From positions 682,001-746,000 of the forward strand of contig NZ_JBBUKT010000001.1 in NCBI RefSeq assembly GCF_038066715.1: a stretch of 64,000 bases of DNA, given 5' to 3'. Under the pieces are notes generated by a model. That model saw nothing but the letters and a program-made list of their open reading frames with translations. It was not told where the DNA came from and did no database searches. The DNA is from Luteolibacter sp. Y139 (lineage in GTDB: Bacteria; Verrucomicrobiota; Verrucomicrobiia; Verrucomicrobiales; Akkermansiaceae). A program made the position numbers and the translations under genes. Shown piece after piece: positions 26,542 through 35,210 of the stretch. Every line of letters begins with the position of its first letter. Within the stretch, counting starts at the first letter, position 1.

Positions 26542-27588
26542 ATGGTCCTAGAGAGCCCCAACATCATCGAATCCCGTTCGCCAATCCGGCTCGGCTTCGT
26601 GCCGCTGAACGATTGCGCGCCGGTGGCGGTGGCTCACGAATTGGGTCTCTTCAAGAGCTATGGGCTCAATGTCCGCCTCTCACGCCAGCCCGGCTGGGCC
26701 ACCGTGCGTGACATGCTTTCCTACGGTGAGCTCGATGCCGCCCAATCCATCGCCGGCCTCGCTTTCTATCTCGCCTTGGGACTGAACAAGATGCGCCGTG
26801 AAATCGCCGTCCCGCTAGTCCTCAGCGCCCACGGCAACGCCATCACGCTTTCCCGCGAACTGCCGCCGGAATCGATCCGCCGCGGCGAAGGCCTGGCGGC
26901 TCATTTGTCTCACCGCTGGCGGAAAAACCGGCCGTTCACGCTTGCCGCCGCCCACCGCTTTTCCTCTCACCATCTGCTGCTCCACGCATGGCTGCGCCGT
27001 CACGGCGTCCAGCCGGGACGCGATGCCGAGATCGTTTTCCTCCCGCCACCGCTGATGCCGCGGAATCTATCCGCGGGACATATCGACGGCTACTGCGTCG
27101 GCGAGCCATGGAATTCCGAAAGCATTCTCAATGGCCAGGGCTGGTGCCCCGCCACATCAGCAGAACTCGCCACCGGTCACCCGGAAAAGGTCCTGCTCGT
27201 GACCGGCGAGTTCGCAGGCGACAGTCGTGACGATTGTGTCGCACTCGGCGCCGCCCTGCTTCATGCCTGCCGCATGTGCCAGGATCCGGCCTTCCGGAAC
27301 GAGCTCATCACCATCCTCGCCAAGCCAGCCTACACCGGCTGCTCCCCGGCCACCCTGCGGAATAGCCTTGGCCCCGTCTTCGATTCCGGCCGTGGAAACA
27401 TCGACGCTTCGGACTTTCACCTTTTCTACGGCGGCGACCTGAATTGCCCCACCGCCGACAAGGCCTCGTGGTTCCTTTCCGGAATGCGCGGCGCAGGCCT
27501 GCTGCCGGAAACCACGGCCGCACCGCTCACCCGGCTTTACCGTCAGGACCTCTACCGCGCGTCGGAGAAGATCCTGCTGCCCGCGTAA
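26542..27588 (+). CDS. NrtA/CmpA-like nitrate-binding protein without signal peptide (NasS-like sensor)
   Basis: A 348-residue protein of the nitrate/bicarbonate-binding NrtA family: RLGFVPLNDCAPVAVAHELG, SRQPGWATVRDML, GHIDGYCVGEPWNSE. It lacks the Tat or Sec signal found in the transporter component NrtA encoded at 30939 and so should be cytoplasmic. Signal-less members in other bacteria are the nitrate/nitrite sensor NasS, which holds the antiterminator NasT. No NasT-like (ANTAR) gene is in the window. The ATG at 26542 is preferred; an in-frame ATG at 26494 would put the TGCCAA/TTGGCA dyad inside the gene. Confidence 0.8.
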   Translation: MVLESPNIIESRSPIRLGFVPLNDCAPVAVAHELGLFKSYGLNVRLSRQPGWATVRDMLSYGELDAAQSIAGLAFYLALGLNKMRREIAVPLVLSAHGNAITLSRELPPESIRRGEGLAAHLSHRWRKNRPFTLAAAHRFSSHHLLLHAWLRRHGVQPGRDAEIVFLPPPLMPRNLSAGHIDGYCVGEPWNSESILNGQGWCPATSAELATGHPEKVLLVTGEFAGDSRDDCVALGAALLHACRMCQDPAFRNELITILAKPAYTGCSPATLRNSLGPVFDSGRGNIDASDFHLFYGGDLNCPTADKASWFLSGMRGAGLLPETTAAPLTRLYRQDLYRASEKILLPA

Positions 27589-27804
27589 AAGGCGAATCAC
27601 AGCGCCCGACCCCTCCTTCGCTCTCGCCTCTCGCGAGAGCCATCTCTCTTCACACACTTTGATTGATGAGGGGAGAAGGATCATTGGGGATTTCCCCGAC
27701 ACGATCATGCTCCCCATTCATGGAAGCCATGATCTCCCGATGAATCACTCCCATGATTTTTCCCGCTGCTGGCCCGGCCGGTGCTTTTTCAAGCACACGA
27801 ACCG
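27589..27804 (+). promoter_or_regulatory. Leader of the nitrate MFS transporter gene, with hairpins
   Basis: A 216-bp gap with several perfect dyads: GCTCTCGC (27620-27627), CTCTC, GCGAGAGC (27633-27640), which could terminate the NasS-like gene although no U-run follows; GGGGA-TT-TCCCC (27686-27697); and CATGG-AAG-CCATG (27719-27731). The last lies within ATCATG (27704-27709) ... CATGAT (27728-27733). The half-site TCATGC (27705-27710) recurs in the nrtA and nirA leaders. Confidence 0.55.
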
Positions 27805-29010
27805 ATGAAACTCAGCGACCTCAAGTCATCCGGCCACTGGCCGACCTTGCTCACGGCATTCCTCTACTTCGACTTCTCCTTCATGGTCTGGACGCTCCTC
27901 GGCGCGCTCGGGCCGCAGATCGCGGAAAGTCTTCATCTGACCGCCGGTCAAAAGGGCCTGATGGTCGCCATTCCCATCCTCGGAGGTGCGATCCTGCGAC
28001 TCGTCATGGGACTGCTGGTCGATCGCATTGGCGGAAAGACCACTGGCATCATCGCCCAGCTGTTGGTGATGGCGTCGCTGGCTTGCGGATGGATCTTCGG
28101 CCTGCAGAACTTCGAAGCAACCTTGGTCTTCGGCTTCACCCTCGGCATCGCCGGTGCCTCCTTCGCCGTCGCCCTTCCCCAGGCCGGCCGCTGGTATCCG
28201 CCGAATATGCAGGGCGTGGTGCTCGGCCTCGCCGGTGCCGGCAATATCGGCGTGGTTCTCGATAGCCTGATCGCCCCGCGCCTCGCCGCGGTTTATGGAT
28301 GGCAGGCAGTGTTCGGTTTCGCACTCATTCCCGCGGTGCTCACCTTCGCCGTTTACGCGATCTTCTCGAAGGACGCTCCGGTCGAGGTGGTGAAGAAAAA
28401 GCTCTCCGACTACGCACGCCTGCTGAAGGAGAAGGACGCTCACTGGTTCTGCTTCTACTATACCGTGTCGTTCGGCGGCTTCGTCGGTCTCGCCAGCTAC
28501 TACAATCTCTACTTCCGCTCCGAGTTCGGCTTGTCCCCAGTGCAAGCAGGTGACTTCGCCGCAGCCTGCACCGCAGTGGGTGCCTTCGCCCGCCCGATCG
28601 GCGGCGCGATTTCCGACCGTATCGGTGGCATCCGCTCGATGCTCGTCCTCTACTCCGTCGCCGGAGCCCTGCTGACGATTGCCGCGGGCATCCACTCGTT
28701 CTGGCCGAATGTCGTCCTCTTCATTCTGGTGAGCGCCGCGCTCGGCATGTGCAATGGCTCCATCTTCCAACTTCTGCCGCAGCGCTTCGGCAAGGACATG
28801 GGAGTCATGACCGGCCTCGTCGGTTGTGGCGGCGGTGTCGGCGGCTTCTACCTCGCGAGTTCGCTTGGCTTGGCCAAGCAGACCTTCGGCTCCTGCGCAC
28901 TGGGTTTCATCGCCTTCTCCGCGCTGTGCTTCGTGGCGGTCACCGGTCTGGCACTGGTGAAAACCCGCTGGCGCACCACGTGGGGCGCGATGGCGAATGC
29001 CCGGATCTAA
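27805..29010 (+). CDS. MFS nitrate/nitrite transporter (NarK/NasA family)
   Basis: A 401-residue major facilitator with about 12 membrane helices. The nitrate-porter signature region AGAGNIGVVLDSLIAPRLA is present, with matching second-half GLVGCGGGVGGFYLAS. The loop DRIGG after helix 2 is repeated in the second half (SDRIGGIRSM), as usual in MFS proteins. It imports nitrate, probably with protons, or exchanges it for nitrite. The ATG at 27805 gives the family start. A strong hairpin terminator follows. Confidence 0.93.
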   Translation: MKLSDLKSSGHWPTLLTAFLYFDFSFMVWTLLGALGPQIAESLHLTAGQKGLMVAIPILGGAILRLVMGLLVDRIGGKTTGIIAQLLVMASLACGWIFGLQNFEATLVFGFTLGIAGASFAVALPQAGRWYPPNMQGVVLGLAGAGNIGVVLDSLIAPRLAAVYGWQAVFGFALIPAVLTFAVYAIFSKDAPVEVVKKKLSDYARLLKEKDAHWFCFYYTVSFGGFVGLASYYNLYFRSEFGLSPVQAGDFAAACTAVGAFARPIGGAISDRIGGIRSMLVLYSVAGALLTIAAGIHSFWPNVVLFILVSAALGMCNGSIFQLLPQRFGKDMGVMTGLVGCGGGVGGFYLASSLGLAKQTFGSCALGFIAFSALCFVAVTGLALVKTRWRTTWGAMANARI

Positions 29011-29050
29011 ACGAGCGATCCTTGTCCATGGTTCGAGATTGGTGAAAAAA

Positions 29051-29075
29051 GAGCCGGGAGCGAGTCTCCCGGCTC
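29051..29075. terminator. Strong hairpin terminator after the MFS transporter gene
   Basis: GAGCCGGGAG (29051-29060), CGAGT, CTCCCGGCTC (29066-29075) form a perfect 10-bp stem. A run of six A lies before it (29045-29050) and GCTTCGTTTCT after it. It probably limits readthrough from the transporter gene into the kinase/phosphatase gene 17 bp downstream. Confidence 0.85.
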
Positions 29076-29091
29076 GCTTCGTTTCTCCCGC

Positions 29092-30726
29092 ATGAAGATC
29101 CGCTCTTCGTTTCACGCCCTGCCCCGCGATGATGAACGTCCCTCCTCGGACGCCGTCTCGCTGACGTCGTGGAACAGCAGCTTTCTCGCAGCGCTCGCCG
29201 ATGGCGCAGGCACCGCTCCCGCAGCGCGCGAGGCAGCCGAGCACGCCGTCTCGCTGGTGGCCACCCATTTCCGCAGCCACCCGCTGAGCTGGACTCCGGG
29301 CAAGGCACTCCGTGAAACCGTCCGCCTGATCAACCGTACCCTCTGGAACGAATCGAACGCGCGCTTCGGCCGTCCGGAAATGGTCTGCACCTTGGCCATC
29401 GCGCTATACGATGAGGGTTTCCTCACCCATCTCGGCATCGGCGACTCCCGCGTCTATCTATTGCGCGGTGGCGAACTCACCCAGCTCACCAAGGACGACA
29501 TCGATCCGGAGAATCCCCTCTGCCTGACCCGCGCCATCGGTGCTGAGGAGGAACTCAATCCCACCACTTACAAGCTATCGCTGGAGCCCGGCGACATCCT
29601 CTTCCTTTGCTCGGACGGCATCCATCACCACCTCTCCGATGACGAGCTGAAGCAAAGCCTGCTCGCCGAAACCTCTGCCCGGCACATCGCAAAGCAGGCC
29701 CGCGACGCATCGTCCGATGAAACGCGCGACGACTGCGCCGCCATCCGGATCGAAATCGAGTCCCTCGGCTGGTCCGAGCGCCGCGAGGATCACCAGCTCC
29801 CCATCCCCGAAAAACTCGCCTCCGGTCAAAAGCACGATGGCTGGACGCTCCTGCGATCCTTCGGTGCCAATGACCGCTGCTGGCTCGCCGAGCGCGAAGG
29901 CTGCCGGCAGGTGATGAAGTTCGCGCCCCTCGAAGCTGTCGATCAGCCGCCCATCACCCACGCCTTCCTCAAGGAAACGTGGAATGCCGTGCGCTTCTCG
30001 TCCGACCCGCCTTTCGTGAAGGCGTGGGAAAACCCGGTCCGCACCTCGCTCTATTATATCATGGAGTTCGTCGATGCCCCCGGCCTCGCGAATCTTCTCA
30101 AACAACGCCGCCTCCAGGTGGACGAGGCCGTGCAGCTCGGTGGCTTCCTCGTCGATGCATGCATCCGCCTGCTCCGCCACGATCTCGTCCATGGCGACAT
30201 CAAGCCGGAGAACATCCTCATCGGCTCCGCCTACGACTCGGTGTTTTTCAAGCTCATCGACCTCGGCTCCTGTTGCGAGGTCTTCTCCCACCACTCCCGG
30301 GCCGGCACGGCCAGCTACCTCGCGCCCGAGCGTTTCAAGAATGCACCGATCAATGAGTGCACCGAGATCTTCTCCATCGGCGTCACGCTGTACGAGTCGC
30401 TGACCGGCCAGCTGCCCTTCGGAGAAATCGAGCGATTCCAGACACCCGTCTTCCGCGACCCGAAACCGCCAAGCTCCCACAACGCCCTCATCCCCCCGTG
30501 GCTCGATGCGGTTATCCTACGCGCCTGCTCGATCCTGCCGGAAAATCGCTACTCGCACTTCAGCGAGCTCCTGTTCGATCTCTCGAATCCGCAGAAGGTC
30601 CGCCCTTGGCACCGCGACAGCGCGCCGCTCATCGAGCGGAACCCGGTGCTCTTCTGGAAATGCGCCGCCATCTTCTTCGCGATCGTGGCCGCGGCGCTGG
30701 CCGTCCAATTGGCCACGCATCAATGA
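29092..30726 (+). CDS. Bifunctional PP2C phosphatase/serine-threonine kinase, membrane-anchored
   Basis: A 544-residue fusion. Residues 1-225 are a PP2C phosphatase: LADGAGTAP, GDSRVYLLRGGELTQ and LCSDGIHHHLSD. Residues from about 250 to 505 are a protein kinase: HDLVHGDIKPENILIG is the catalytic loop, with HGD instead of HRD, and LIDLGSC replaces DFG. A membrane helix near the C-terminus (about 520-540, AAIFFAIVAAALAVQLA) anchors it. This arrangement is known beside nitrate transporter genes in other bacteria, where its targets are not well established. It probably tunes nitrate uptake or regulation; that is inference from context. Confidence 0.9.
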   Translation: MKIRSSFHALPRDDERPSSDAVSLTSWNSSFLAALADGAGTAPAAREAAEHAVSLVATHFRSHPLSWTPGKALRETVRLINRTLWNESNARFGRPEMVCTLAIALYDEGFLTHLGIGDSRVYLLRGGELTQLTKDDIDPENPLCLTRAIGAEEELNPTTYKLSLEPGDILFLCSDGIHHHLSDDELKQSLLAETSARHIAKQARDASSDETRDDCAAIRIEIESLGWSERREDHQLPIPEKLASGQKHDGWTLLRSFGANDRCWLAEREGCRQVMKFAPLEAVDQPPITHAFLKETWNAVRFSSDPPFVKAWENPVRTSLYYIMEFVDAPGLANLLKQRRLQVDEAVQLGGFLVDACIRLLRHDLVHGDIKPENILIGSAYDSVFFKLIDLGSCCEVFSHHSRAGTASYLAPERFKNAPINECTEIFSIGVTLYESLTGQLPFGEIERFQTPVFRDPKPPSSHNALIPPWLDAVILRACSILPENRYSHFSELLFDLSNPQKVRPWHRDSAPLIERNPVLFWKCAAIFFAIVAAALAVQLATHQ

Positions 30727-30938
30727 AACTTGTGGGTCGCGCTCATCCCGATGAGCAGCACGCACCATCATGCGTCACTCGCATGATCCACCATGACAGC
30801 GATGAATCCCGCCGATTTGAACACCTCGAATATGAGGCACCTTGAGCCAGCGCATGAGATTTCACCTCATGCATCTCATTGCGGCGATGGCACGATGGCC
30901 TGAAGAAAGCTTTTCCGAGGGTGAATCACATCCTCGCC
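30727..30938 (+). promoter_or_regulatory. Leader of the nrtABCD genes with three perfect hairpins
   Basis: Three perfect dyads lie in this 212-bp gap: GCTCATC-CC-GATGAGC (30741-30756), ATCATGCG-TCACT-CGCATGAT (30767-30787) and GCATGAG-ATTTCAC-CTCATGC (30852-30872). The second and third are built from the same half-site (TCATGC / GCATGA) in opposite orders. They may be operators for a nitrogen regulator or structures in a leader RNA. The loops do not match the usual ANTAR hexaloops. A TGGCAC at about 30888 resembles half of a sigma-54 promoter, but its partner is missing. Confidence 0.6.
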
Positions 30939-32228
30939 ATGAACCAAAAAAGCCAGCCTCTCTCTCGCCGCGACTTCCTCGGTCGCTCTACTAAAGCCAC
31001 CGCCCTCGGCCTGCTCGCCACCGGCCTGCCCATGGGATGGGTCGGAGCTCAAACCGCCTCCGATGCCCCCGAAACCGCGAACGTCAACTTCGGCATCATC
31101 GCCCTGACCGACTGCTCGCCGATCGTGATCGCCCACGAAAAGGGTCTATTCAAGAAGTACGGCATCAACTCCACCGTCACCAAGGGCGCAAGCTGGGCCG
31201 CCATCCGCGACTCGCTGGCCAATGGCGACATCCAGGCGACCCACATGCTGCTCGGCATGCCCATCGCCTCGACCATGGGTCTCGGTGGCGCTCCGAAGGT
31301 GCCAATGGTCGTGCCGTGGATCCTCAACCGCAACGGCCAGTCGATCAGCCTCTCCAACTCGCTCAAAGGAAAAGTCGGCGCCGACCCGAAAGCGCTCAAG
31401 CCACTTGTCGATGCCGCGAAAGCCGCCGGCTCGCCGATGACCTTCGCGATGACCTTCCCACCGGGCACCCACGCGATGTGGCTGCGCTACTGGCTCGCCG
31501 CCGGCGGCATCAATCCCGGCGACGCGGCTGGTGCCGGTGCTGACATTTCCCTCATCACCATCCCGCCGCCGCAGATGGTGGCAAACATGCAGGTCGGCAA
31601 GATGGACGGCTTCTGCGTCGGCGAACCTTGGAACGGCAAGACCGTCGCCGACGGCATCGGCTTCACCGGCATCAATACCCAGGCGATCTGGAAGGATCAC
31701 CCCGAAAAGGTCTGCGCCTTCACCGAGGAGTTCGCCAACAAGAACCCGAAGACCGTGAAGGCCATCCTCAAGGCACTCCACGAAGCCAGCGTCTGGCTCG
31801 ACGTCATGGAGAACCGCCCCGAACAAGCGAAGATCGTCAGCGCTCCGACCTACATCAACTGCCCGCCGGAAGCCATCCTGCCACGCCTGCAGGGCAAGTA
31901 CGACATGGGCGACGGCCGCAAGTTCCGCGACCCGGACTACATGATCTTCAGCAGCCGCAACTGCAACTACCCGCAGCCGAAGTACTGCAAGTGGTGGCTC
32001 ACACAACTCCGCCGCTGGGGCTTCACCCAGGGTGCTCCGGACTACGACGGCGTCGCCAAGCAGGTGATGCGCACCGATCTCTACGAATCCGCGATGAAGG
32101 AGATCGGCTACACCCACGACGGCATGAGCAATGCTCCCGAGTCGTTCTTCGATGGCACTAAATTCGATCCGAAAGGTGATCTCGAAGCCTTCGCCGCCTC
32201 CTTCTCCGTCAAGACTCTCAAGGGCTGA
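30939..32228 (+). CDS. nrtA: Nitrate ABC transporter substrate-binding protein NrtA
   Basis: A 429-residue periplasmic or lipoprotein-like nitrate-binding protein. The N-terminus has a twin-arginine signal (SRRDFLGRSTKATALGLL) ending near residue 40. Family blocks are FGIIALTDCSPIVIAHEKG, GASWAAIRDSLANGDIQA, MTFPPGTHAMWLRYWLAAGG, KMDGFCVGEPWN and the C-terminal NCNYPQPKYCKWWLTQLRRW. It delivers nitrate, possibly nitrite, to NrtB. The ATG at 30939 was chosen because it begins the Tat signal; a GTG at 30921 is possible. Confidence 0.93.
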   Translation: MNQKSQPLSRRDFLGRSTKATALGLLATGLPMGWVGAQTASDAPETANVNFGIIALTDCSPIVIAHEKGLFKKYGINSTVTKGASWAAIRDSLANGDIQATHMLLGMPIASTMGLGGAPKVPMVVPWILNRNGQSISLSNSLKGKVGADPKALKPLVDAAKAAGSPMTFAMTFPPGTHAMWLRYWLAAGGINPGDAAGAGADISLITIPPPQMVANMQVGKMDGFCVGEPWNGKTVADGIGFTGINTQAIWKDHPEKVCAFTEEFANKNPKTVKAILKALHEASVWLDVMENRPEQAKIVSAPTYINCPPEAILPRLQGKYDMGDGRKFRDPDYMIFSSRNCNYPQPKYCKWWLTQLRRWGFTQGAPDYDGVAKQVMRTDLYESAMKEIGYTHDGMSNAPESFFDGTKFDPKGDLEAFAASFSVKTLKG

Positions 32229-32254
32229 ACCTCTTCCTGGTTGCACATCGGTTC

Positions 32255-32287
32255 CCCGCGGGCGGCCGGCGCCCGGACGCCCGCGGG
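32255..32287 (+). terminator. Attenuator-like hairpin between nrtA and nrtB
   Basis: CCCGCGGGC (32255-32263) pairs perfectly with GCCCGCGGG (32279-32287). An inner CCGG-CGC-CCGG hairpin lies in the loop, and CTTTCTTCC follows. Placed after the binding-protein gene and before the permease gene, it may partly terminate transcription so that NrtA is made in excess, or protect the nrtA mRNA 3' end. Confidence 0.75.
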
Positions 32288-32312
32288 CTTTCTTCCTCAC
32301 TCGTTCGTTGCC

Positions 32313-33197
32313 ATGAAATTTCTCCAATCTCTCAAGCTCGACTTCGTCCTTCTCCCGCTCGTCGGGATTCTCCTTTGCGTCGGTGGCTGGGCCATCATCT
32401 CCGGCAAATCCACCACCACCACCTCGGTCGATGACTGGGGCGATCCGGTAACCAAAGTGGAGCGCCAAGGCATCTCCAAGAACCTGCCCTCGCCCACCGA
32501 AACGTGGACCGCGAGCAAGCCCTACATCACCGATCCCTTCGCCAAACGTGGTGAGCTCGACCAGGGCATCCTTCGCTTTGCCTGGCTTTCATTGAAGCTG
32601 GTGGCGCAAGGCTACTTCATCGCACTGCTCGTCGGCACACCGATCGGCTTCCTGCTCGGCCTGTCGAAGAACTTCACCAAGGCCTTCGACCCGATCATTC
32701 AGATCCTCCGCCCGGTCTCGCCGCTCGCTTGGTTGCCGCTCGGCATGGTGCTCTTCAGCGGCCTGAAAGTGCTGGATGCAAATGGACGCGTCAGTTTCGG
32801 CACGTCGGATGCTGCCGCTCTCTTCACCATCGCCATCTGCGCCATGTGGCCCACCGTGCTGAATACCGCCGTCGGAGTCCGTGCCGTCCCGCAGGACTAC
32901 CTGAACGTCGCGAAAGTACTAAAGCTCTCGAAGATGAAGACCCTATTCAAGGTGCTCATCCCCTCGGCGCTTCCCTACATGTTCACCGGCTTCAGGCTCT
33001 CGCTCGGGATCGCATGGCTGGTCATTGTCGCCGTTGAAATGCTCATAGGAAAGCCCGGTGTCGGCGGCTTCCTCTGGCAGCAGTACAACGCGAATAGCTT
33101 CGCCCACATCATCCTCTCCATCCTCACCATCGGCGTGATCGGCTACGTGCTGGACCGCCTGATGAGCCTCGTGGAAGGCCGCTTCCGCACCGCCTGA
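32313..33197 (+). CDS. nrtB: Nitrate ABC transporter permease NrtB
   Basis: A 294-residue inner-membrane permease of the NrtB/SsuC type. It has a first helix at about 9-30, a periplasmic segment of about 50 residues, then five or six more helices. The ATPase-contact (EAA) loop reads NVAKVLKLSKMKTLFKVLIPSALPYMF, cut here to its core SKMKTLFKVLIPSALPY near residue 212. The ATG at 32313 follows the intergenic hairpin. It forms the channel with the NrtC and NrtD ATPases. Confidence 0.92.
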   Translation: MKFLQSLKLDFVLLPLVGILLCVGGWAIISGKSTTTTSVDDWGDPVTKVERQGISKNLPSPTETWTASKPYITDPFAKRGELDQGILRFAWLSLKLVAQGYFIALLVGTPIGFLLGLSKNFTKAFDPIIQILRPVSPLAWLPLGMVLFSGLKVLDANGRVSFGTSDAAALFTIAICAMWPTVLNTAVGVRAVPQDYLNVAKVLKLSKMKTLFKVLIPSALPYMFTGFRLSLGIAWLVIVAVEMLIGKPGVGGFLWQQYNANSFAHIILSILTIGVIGYVLDRLMSLVEGRFRTA

Positions 33198-33221
33198 AGA
33201 ACCATAAGCCCCATAAGACTT

Positions 33222-34148
33222 ATGCCACCTATTCTGGAAATCAGCGGCGCTTCGAAAAGCTTCGGCCGCGGCTATGCGCGCAGCACCGTCTTGCGTGACC
33301 TGAACCTCACCGTCGAGGAAGGCGACTTCGTCTCCATCATCGGTTACTCCGGCACCGGCAAGAGCACGCTCATCAATCTCGTCGCCGGCTTGCTCAAGTC
33401 CGACACCGGCACTGTGAAAATGGATGGCGCCGACATCAAGGGCCCCGGCCCGGAACGCGGCATCGTTTTCCAGAACTACTCGCTGCTGCCGTGGCTCACG
33501 GTGACGGAGAACGTCCGCCTCGCCGTCGATCAGATCTTCCCTCAGATGACGGAGAAGGAACGCGCCGACCGTGCCGCAGAATACATCGACATGGTCAAGC
33601 TGACCCCGGCATCCGGAAAGCTTCCACGAGAACTCTCCGGCGGCATGCGACAGCGCGTCTCGGTCGCCCGCACCCTCGCTGCGAATCCACGGATCCTCTT
33701 GCTCGATGAGCCGCTGTCCGCACTCGACGCCCTGACACGCGCCACCCTACAGGACGAAATCGCCGACATCTGGCAGAAGAACCGCACCACCGTCATCTGG
33801 ATCACCAATGACCCGGATGAAGCCCTGCTCGTCGCCGACCGCGTGATCCCGCTGCTTCCCGGCCGCGAAGGCGCCACGCTCGGAGCCGAGATCGACGTCA
33901 ACCTAGCCCGCCCGCGCGATCGCAAGGAACTACTAGGCATGCCGGAGTTCAAGGATCTCAAGCTGCGCCTGGTGAACACCTTGCTCGGCGCGAAGAAGGA
34001 CAGCACCCCGGTCGTCACCAAGAAGCTCTCCGCACCGGACATCCTGCCGGAGGACCTCGGCAAGCCCCGCAGCTTCTCCTTCTTCGACCGGCCCGCACCG
34101 CGTCGCCGTTCCCAGCTCCAGCGCGAGGAGCTCAAGGTGGAGGTCTAG
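33222..34148 (+). CDS. nrtC: Nitrate ABC transporter ATP-binding protein (NrtC-like)
   Basis: A 308-residue ABC ATPase. Walker A is GYSGTGKST near residue 42, the signature is [13 protein letters not shown] near 138 and Walker B is [13 protein letters not shown]. The H-loop His is replaced by Asn (WITNDPDEA), a change I recall in nitrate-type NrtC proteins. The C-terminal 70 residues ([13 protein letters not shown] onward) are an extra tail with no clear domain; cyanobacterial NrtC instead carries a full nitrate-binding domain there. It pairs with the second ATPase encoded 45 bp downstream. Confidence 0.9.
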   Translation: MPPILEISGASKSFGRGYARSTVLRDLNLTVEEGDFVSIIGYSGTGKSTLINLVAGLLKSDTGTVKMDGADIKGPGPERGIVFQNYSLLPWLTVTENVRLAVDQIFPQMTEKERADRAAEYIDMVKLTPASGKLPRELSGGMRQRVSVARTLAANPRILLLDEPLSALDALTRATLQDEIADIWQKNRTTVIWITNDPDEALLVADRVIPLLPGREGATLGAEIDVNLARPRDRKELLGMPEFKDLKLRLVNTLLGAKKDSTPVVTKKLSAPDILPEDLGKPRSFSFFDRPAPRRRSQLQREELKVEV

Positions 34149-34193
34149 CACCTCCATGTTTCCCGGTTTCCTCAATCTCCATTCTCCACTCTC

Positions 34194-35051
34194 ATGTCCG
34201 CCCCAGTTCTCGAACTCTTCAAGCTCTCGAAAGCCTACGGCAAATCCGTCATCGTCAAGGAGTTCAACCTCAACATCGCTCCCGGCGAGTTCGTCACCCT
34301 GATCGGCCACTCCGGCTGTGGGAAATCCACCGTGCTCTCGATGGTCGCCGGCCTCACCGGCGTGACCGAGGGCGCGATGATCCTGTCCGGCCGCGAGACG
34401 ACCGAAGCCGGCCCCGACCGCGGCGTGGTCTTCCAGTCGCCCTGCCTGCTGCCGTGGATGACCGCCTTTGAAAACGTCATGCTCGGCGTGAACCAAGTCT
34501 ACTTCACCGCGCCGAAAGCCGAGCGCAAGGAACTCGCCGAGTACTACCTGACCGTCGTCGGCCTCGGTGCCGCGATGCACAAGTATCCCGGCGAGCTCTC
34601 CCAAGGCATGCGCCAGCGCGTCGGCATCGCCCGCGCCTTCGCCCTCCAGCCGAAGATGCTCCTGCTCGATGAGCCTTTCGGCATGCTCGACGCCCTGACC
34701 AAAATGGAACTCCAGGAAGTGCTCCTCGAGCTCTGGCGCCGCAACAAGCTCACCACCCTGATGGTCACCCACGACGTCGACGAGGCGATCTTCCTCTCCG
34801 ACCGCGTCGTCATGATGACCGACGGCCCCGAGGCCGAGGTCGGCGACATACTGACCATCCCCTTCGCGCGCCCCCGCGACCGCGCCGCCGTCCTCGCCGA
34901 CCCTCGCTACCCGGAAATCCGCAATCACCTGCTGACCTTCCTCAACGAGCGCTCGCACATCCGCCCGAGCCGTATCGTGGCCCCGGAGCCGGAAATGATC
35001 GCCGCACCGGAGCGCTCCGTCCCCACCGGGGCTACCGCCTCCAGCCACTGA
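34194..35051 (+). CDS. nrtD: Nitrate ABC transporter ATP-binding protein (NrtD-like)
   Basis: A 285-residue ABC ATPase with Walker [10 protein letters not shown] near residue 40, signature [13 protein letters not shown], Walker [14 protein letters not shown] and a normal H-loop His ([14 protein letters not shown]). It provides the catalytically complete partner to the NrtC-like protein, whose H-loop is altered. The last 20 residues are a loose Ala/Pro-rich tail. Confidence 0.92.
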   Translation: MSAPVLELFKLSKAYGKSVIVKEFNLNIAPGEFVTLIGHSGCGKSTVLSMVAGLTGVTEGAMILSGRETTEAGPDRGVVFQSPCLLPWMTAFENVMLGVNQVYFTAPKAERKELAEYYLTVVGLGAAMHKYPGELSQGMRQRVGIARAFALQPKMLLLDEPFGMLDALTKMELQEVLLELWRRNKLTTLMVTHDVDEAIFLSDRVVMMTDGPEAEVGDILTIPFARPRDRAAVLADPRYPEIRNHLLTFLNERSHIRPSRIVAPEPEMIAAPERSVPTGATASSH

Positions 35052-35210
35052 ACGGATCACTGACCCTAAGTCAGTTATCGACACCTCAGGTCGGAATTGC
35101 TCGCCCAGCCATCAGCCGGATCAATCCGAAGCATCACCATCAGTGAGCCGGATTCATGCATCCGATGCCCGTGAATTCATCCATTTCCCGCCACCTCCGG
35201 CCATCCCCGC
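35052..35210 (+). promoter_or_regulatory. Leader of the nirA gene
   Basis: A 159-bp gap with a perfect hairpin ACTGAC-CCTAA-GTCAGT (35059-35075) just after the nrtD stop. Further on, the direct repeat GCCGGAT occurs near 35115 and 35148. The half-site TCATGC lies at 35154-35159, shared with the nrtA and MFS leaders. Probably contains a separate promoter or processing site for nirA. Confidence 0.45.

Noticed and set aside
27770..27786. Possible sigma-54 promoter (TGG...GG-N10-GC) before the MFS nitrate transporter gene
   Set aside because: The -12 element lies only about 20 bp before the ATG, leaving almost no leader, and the match outside GG/GC is poor.
30886..30902. TGGCAC resembling a sigma-54 -24 box before nrtA
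   Set aside because: No GC at the required -12 spacing.
30727..30938. ANTAR (NasT) target hairpins before nrtA
   Set aside because: The hairpins are perfect, but the loops are not hexaloops with A at 1 and G at 4; kept only as unexplained dyads.
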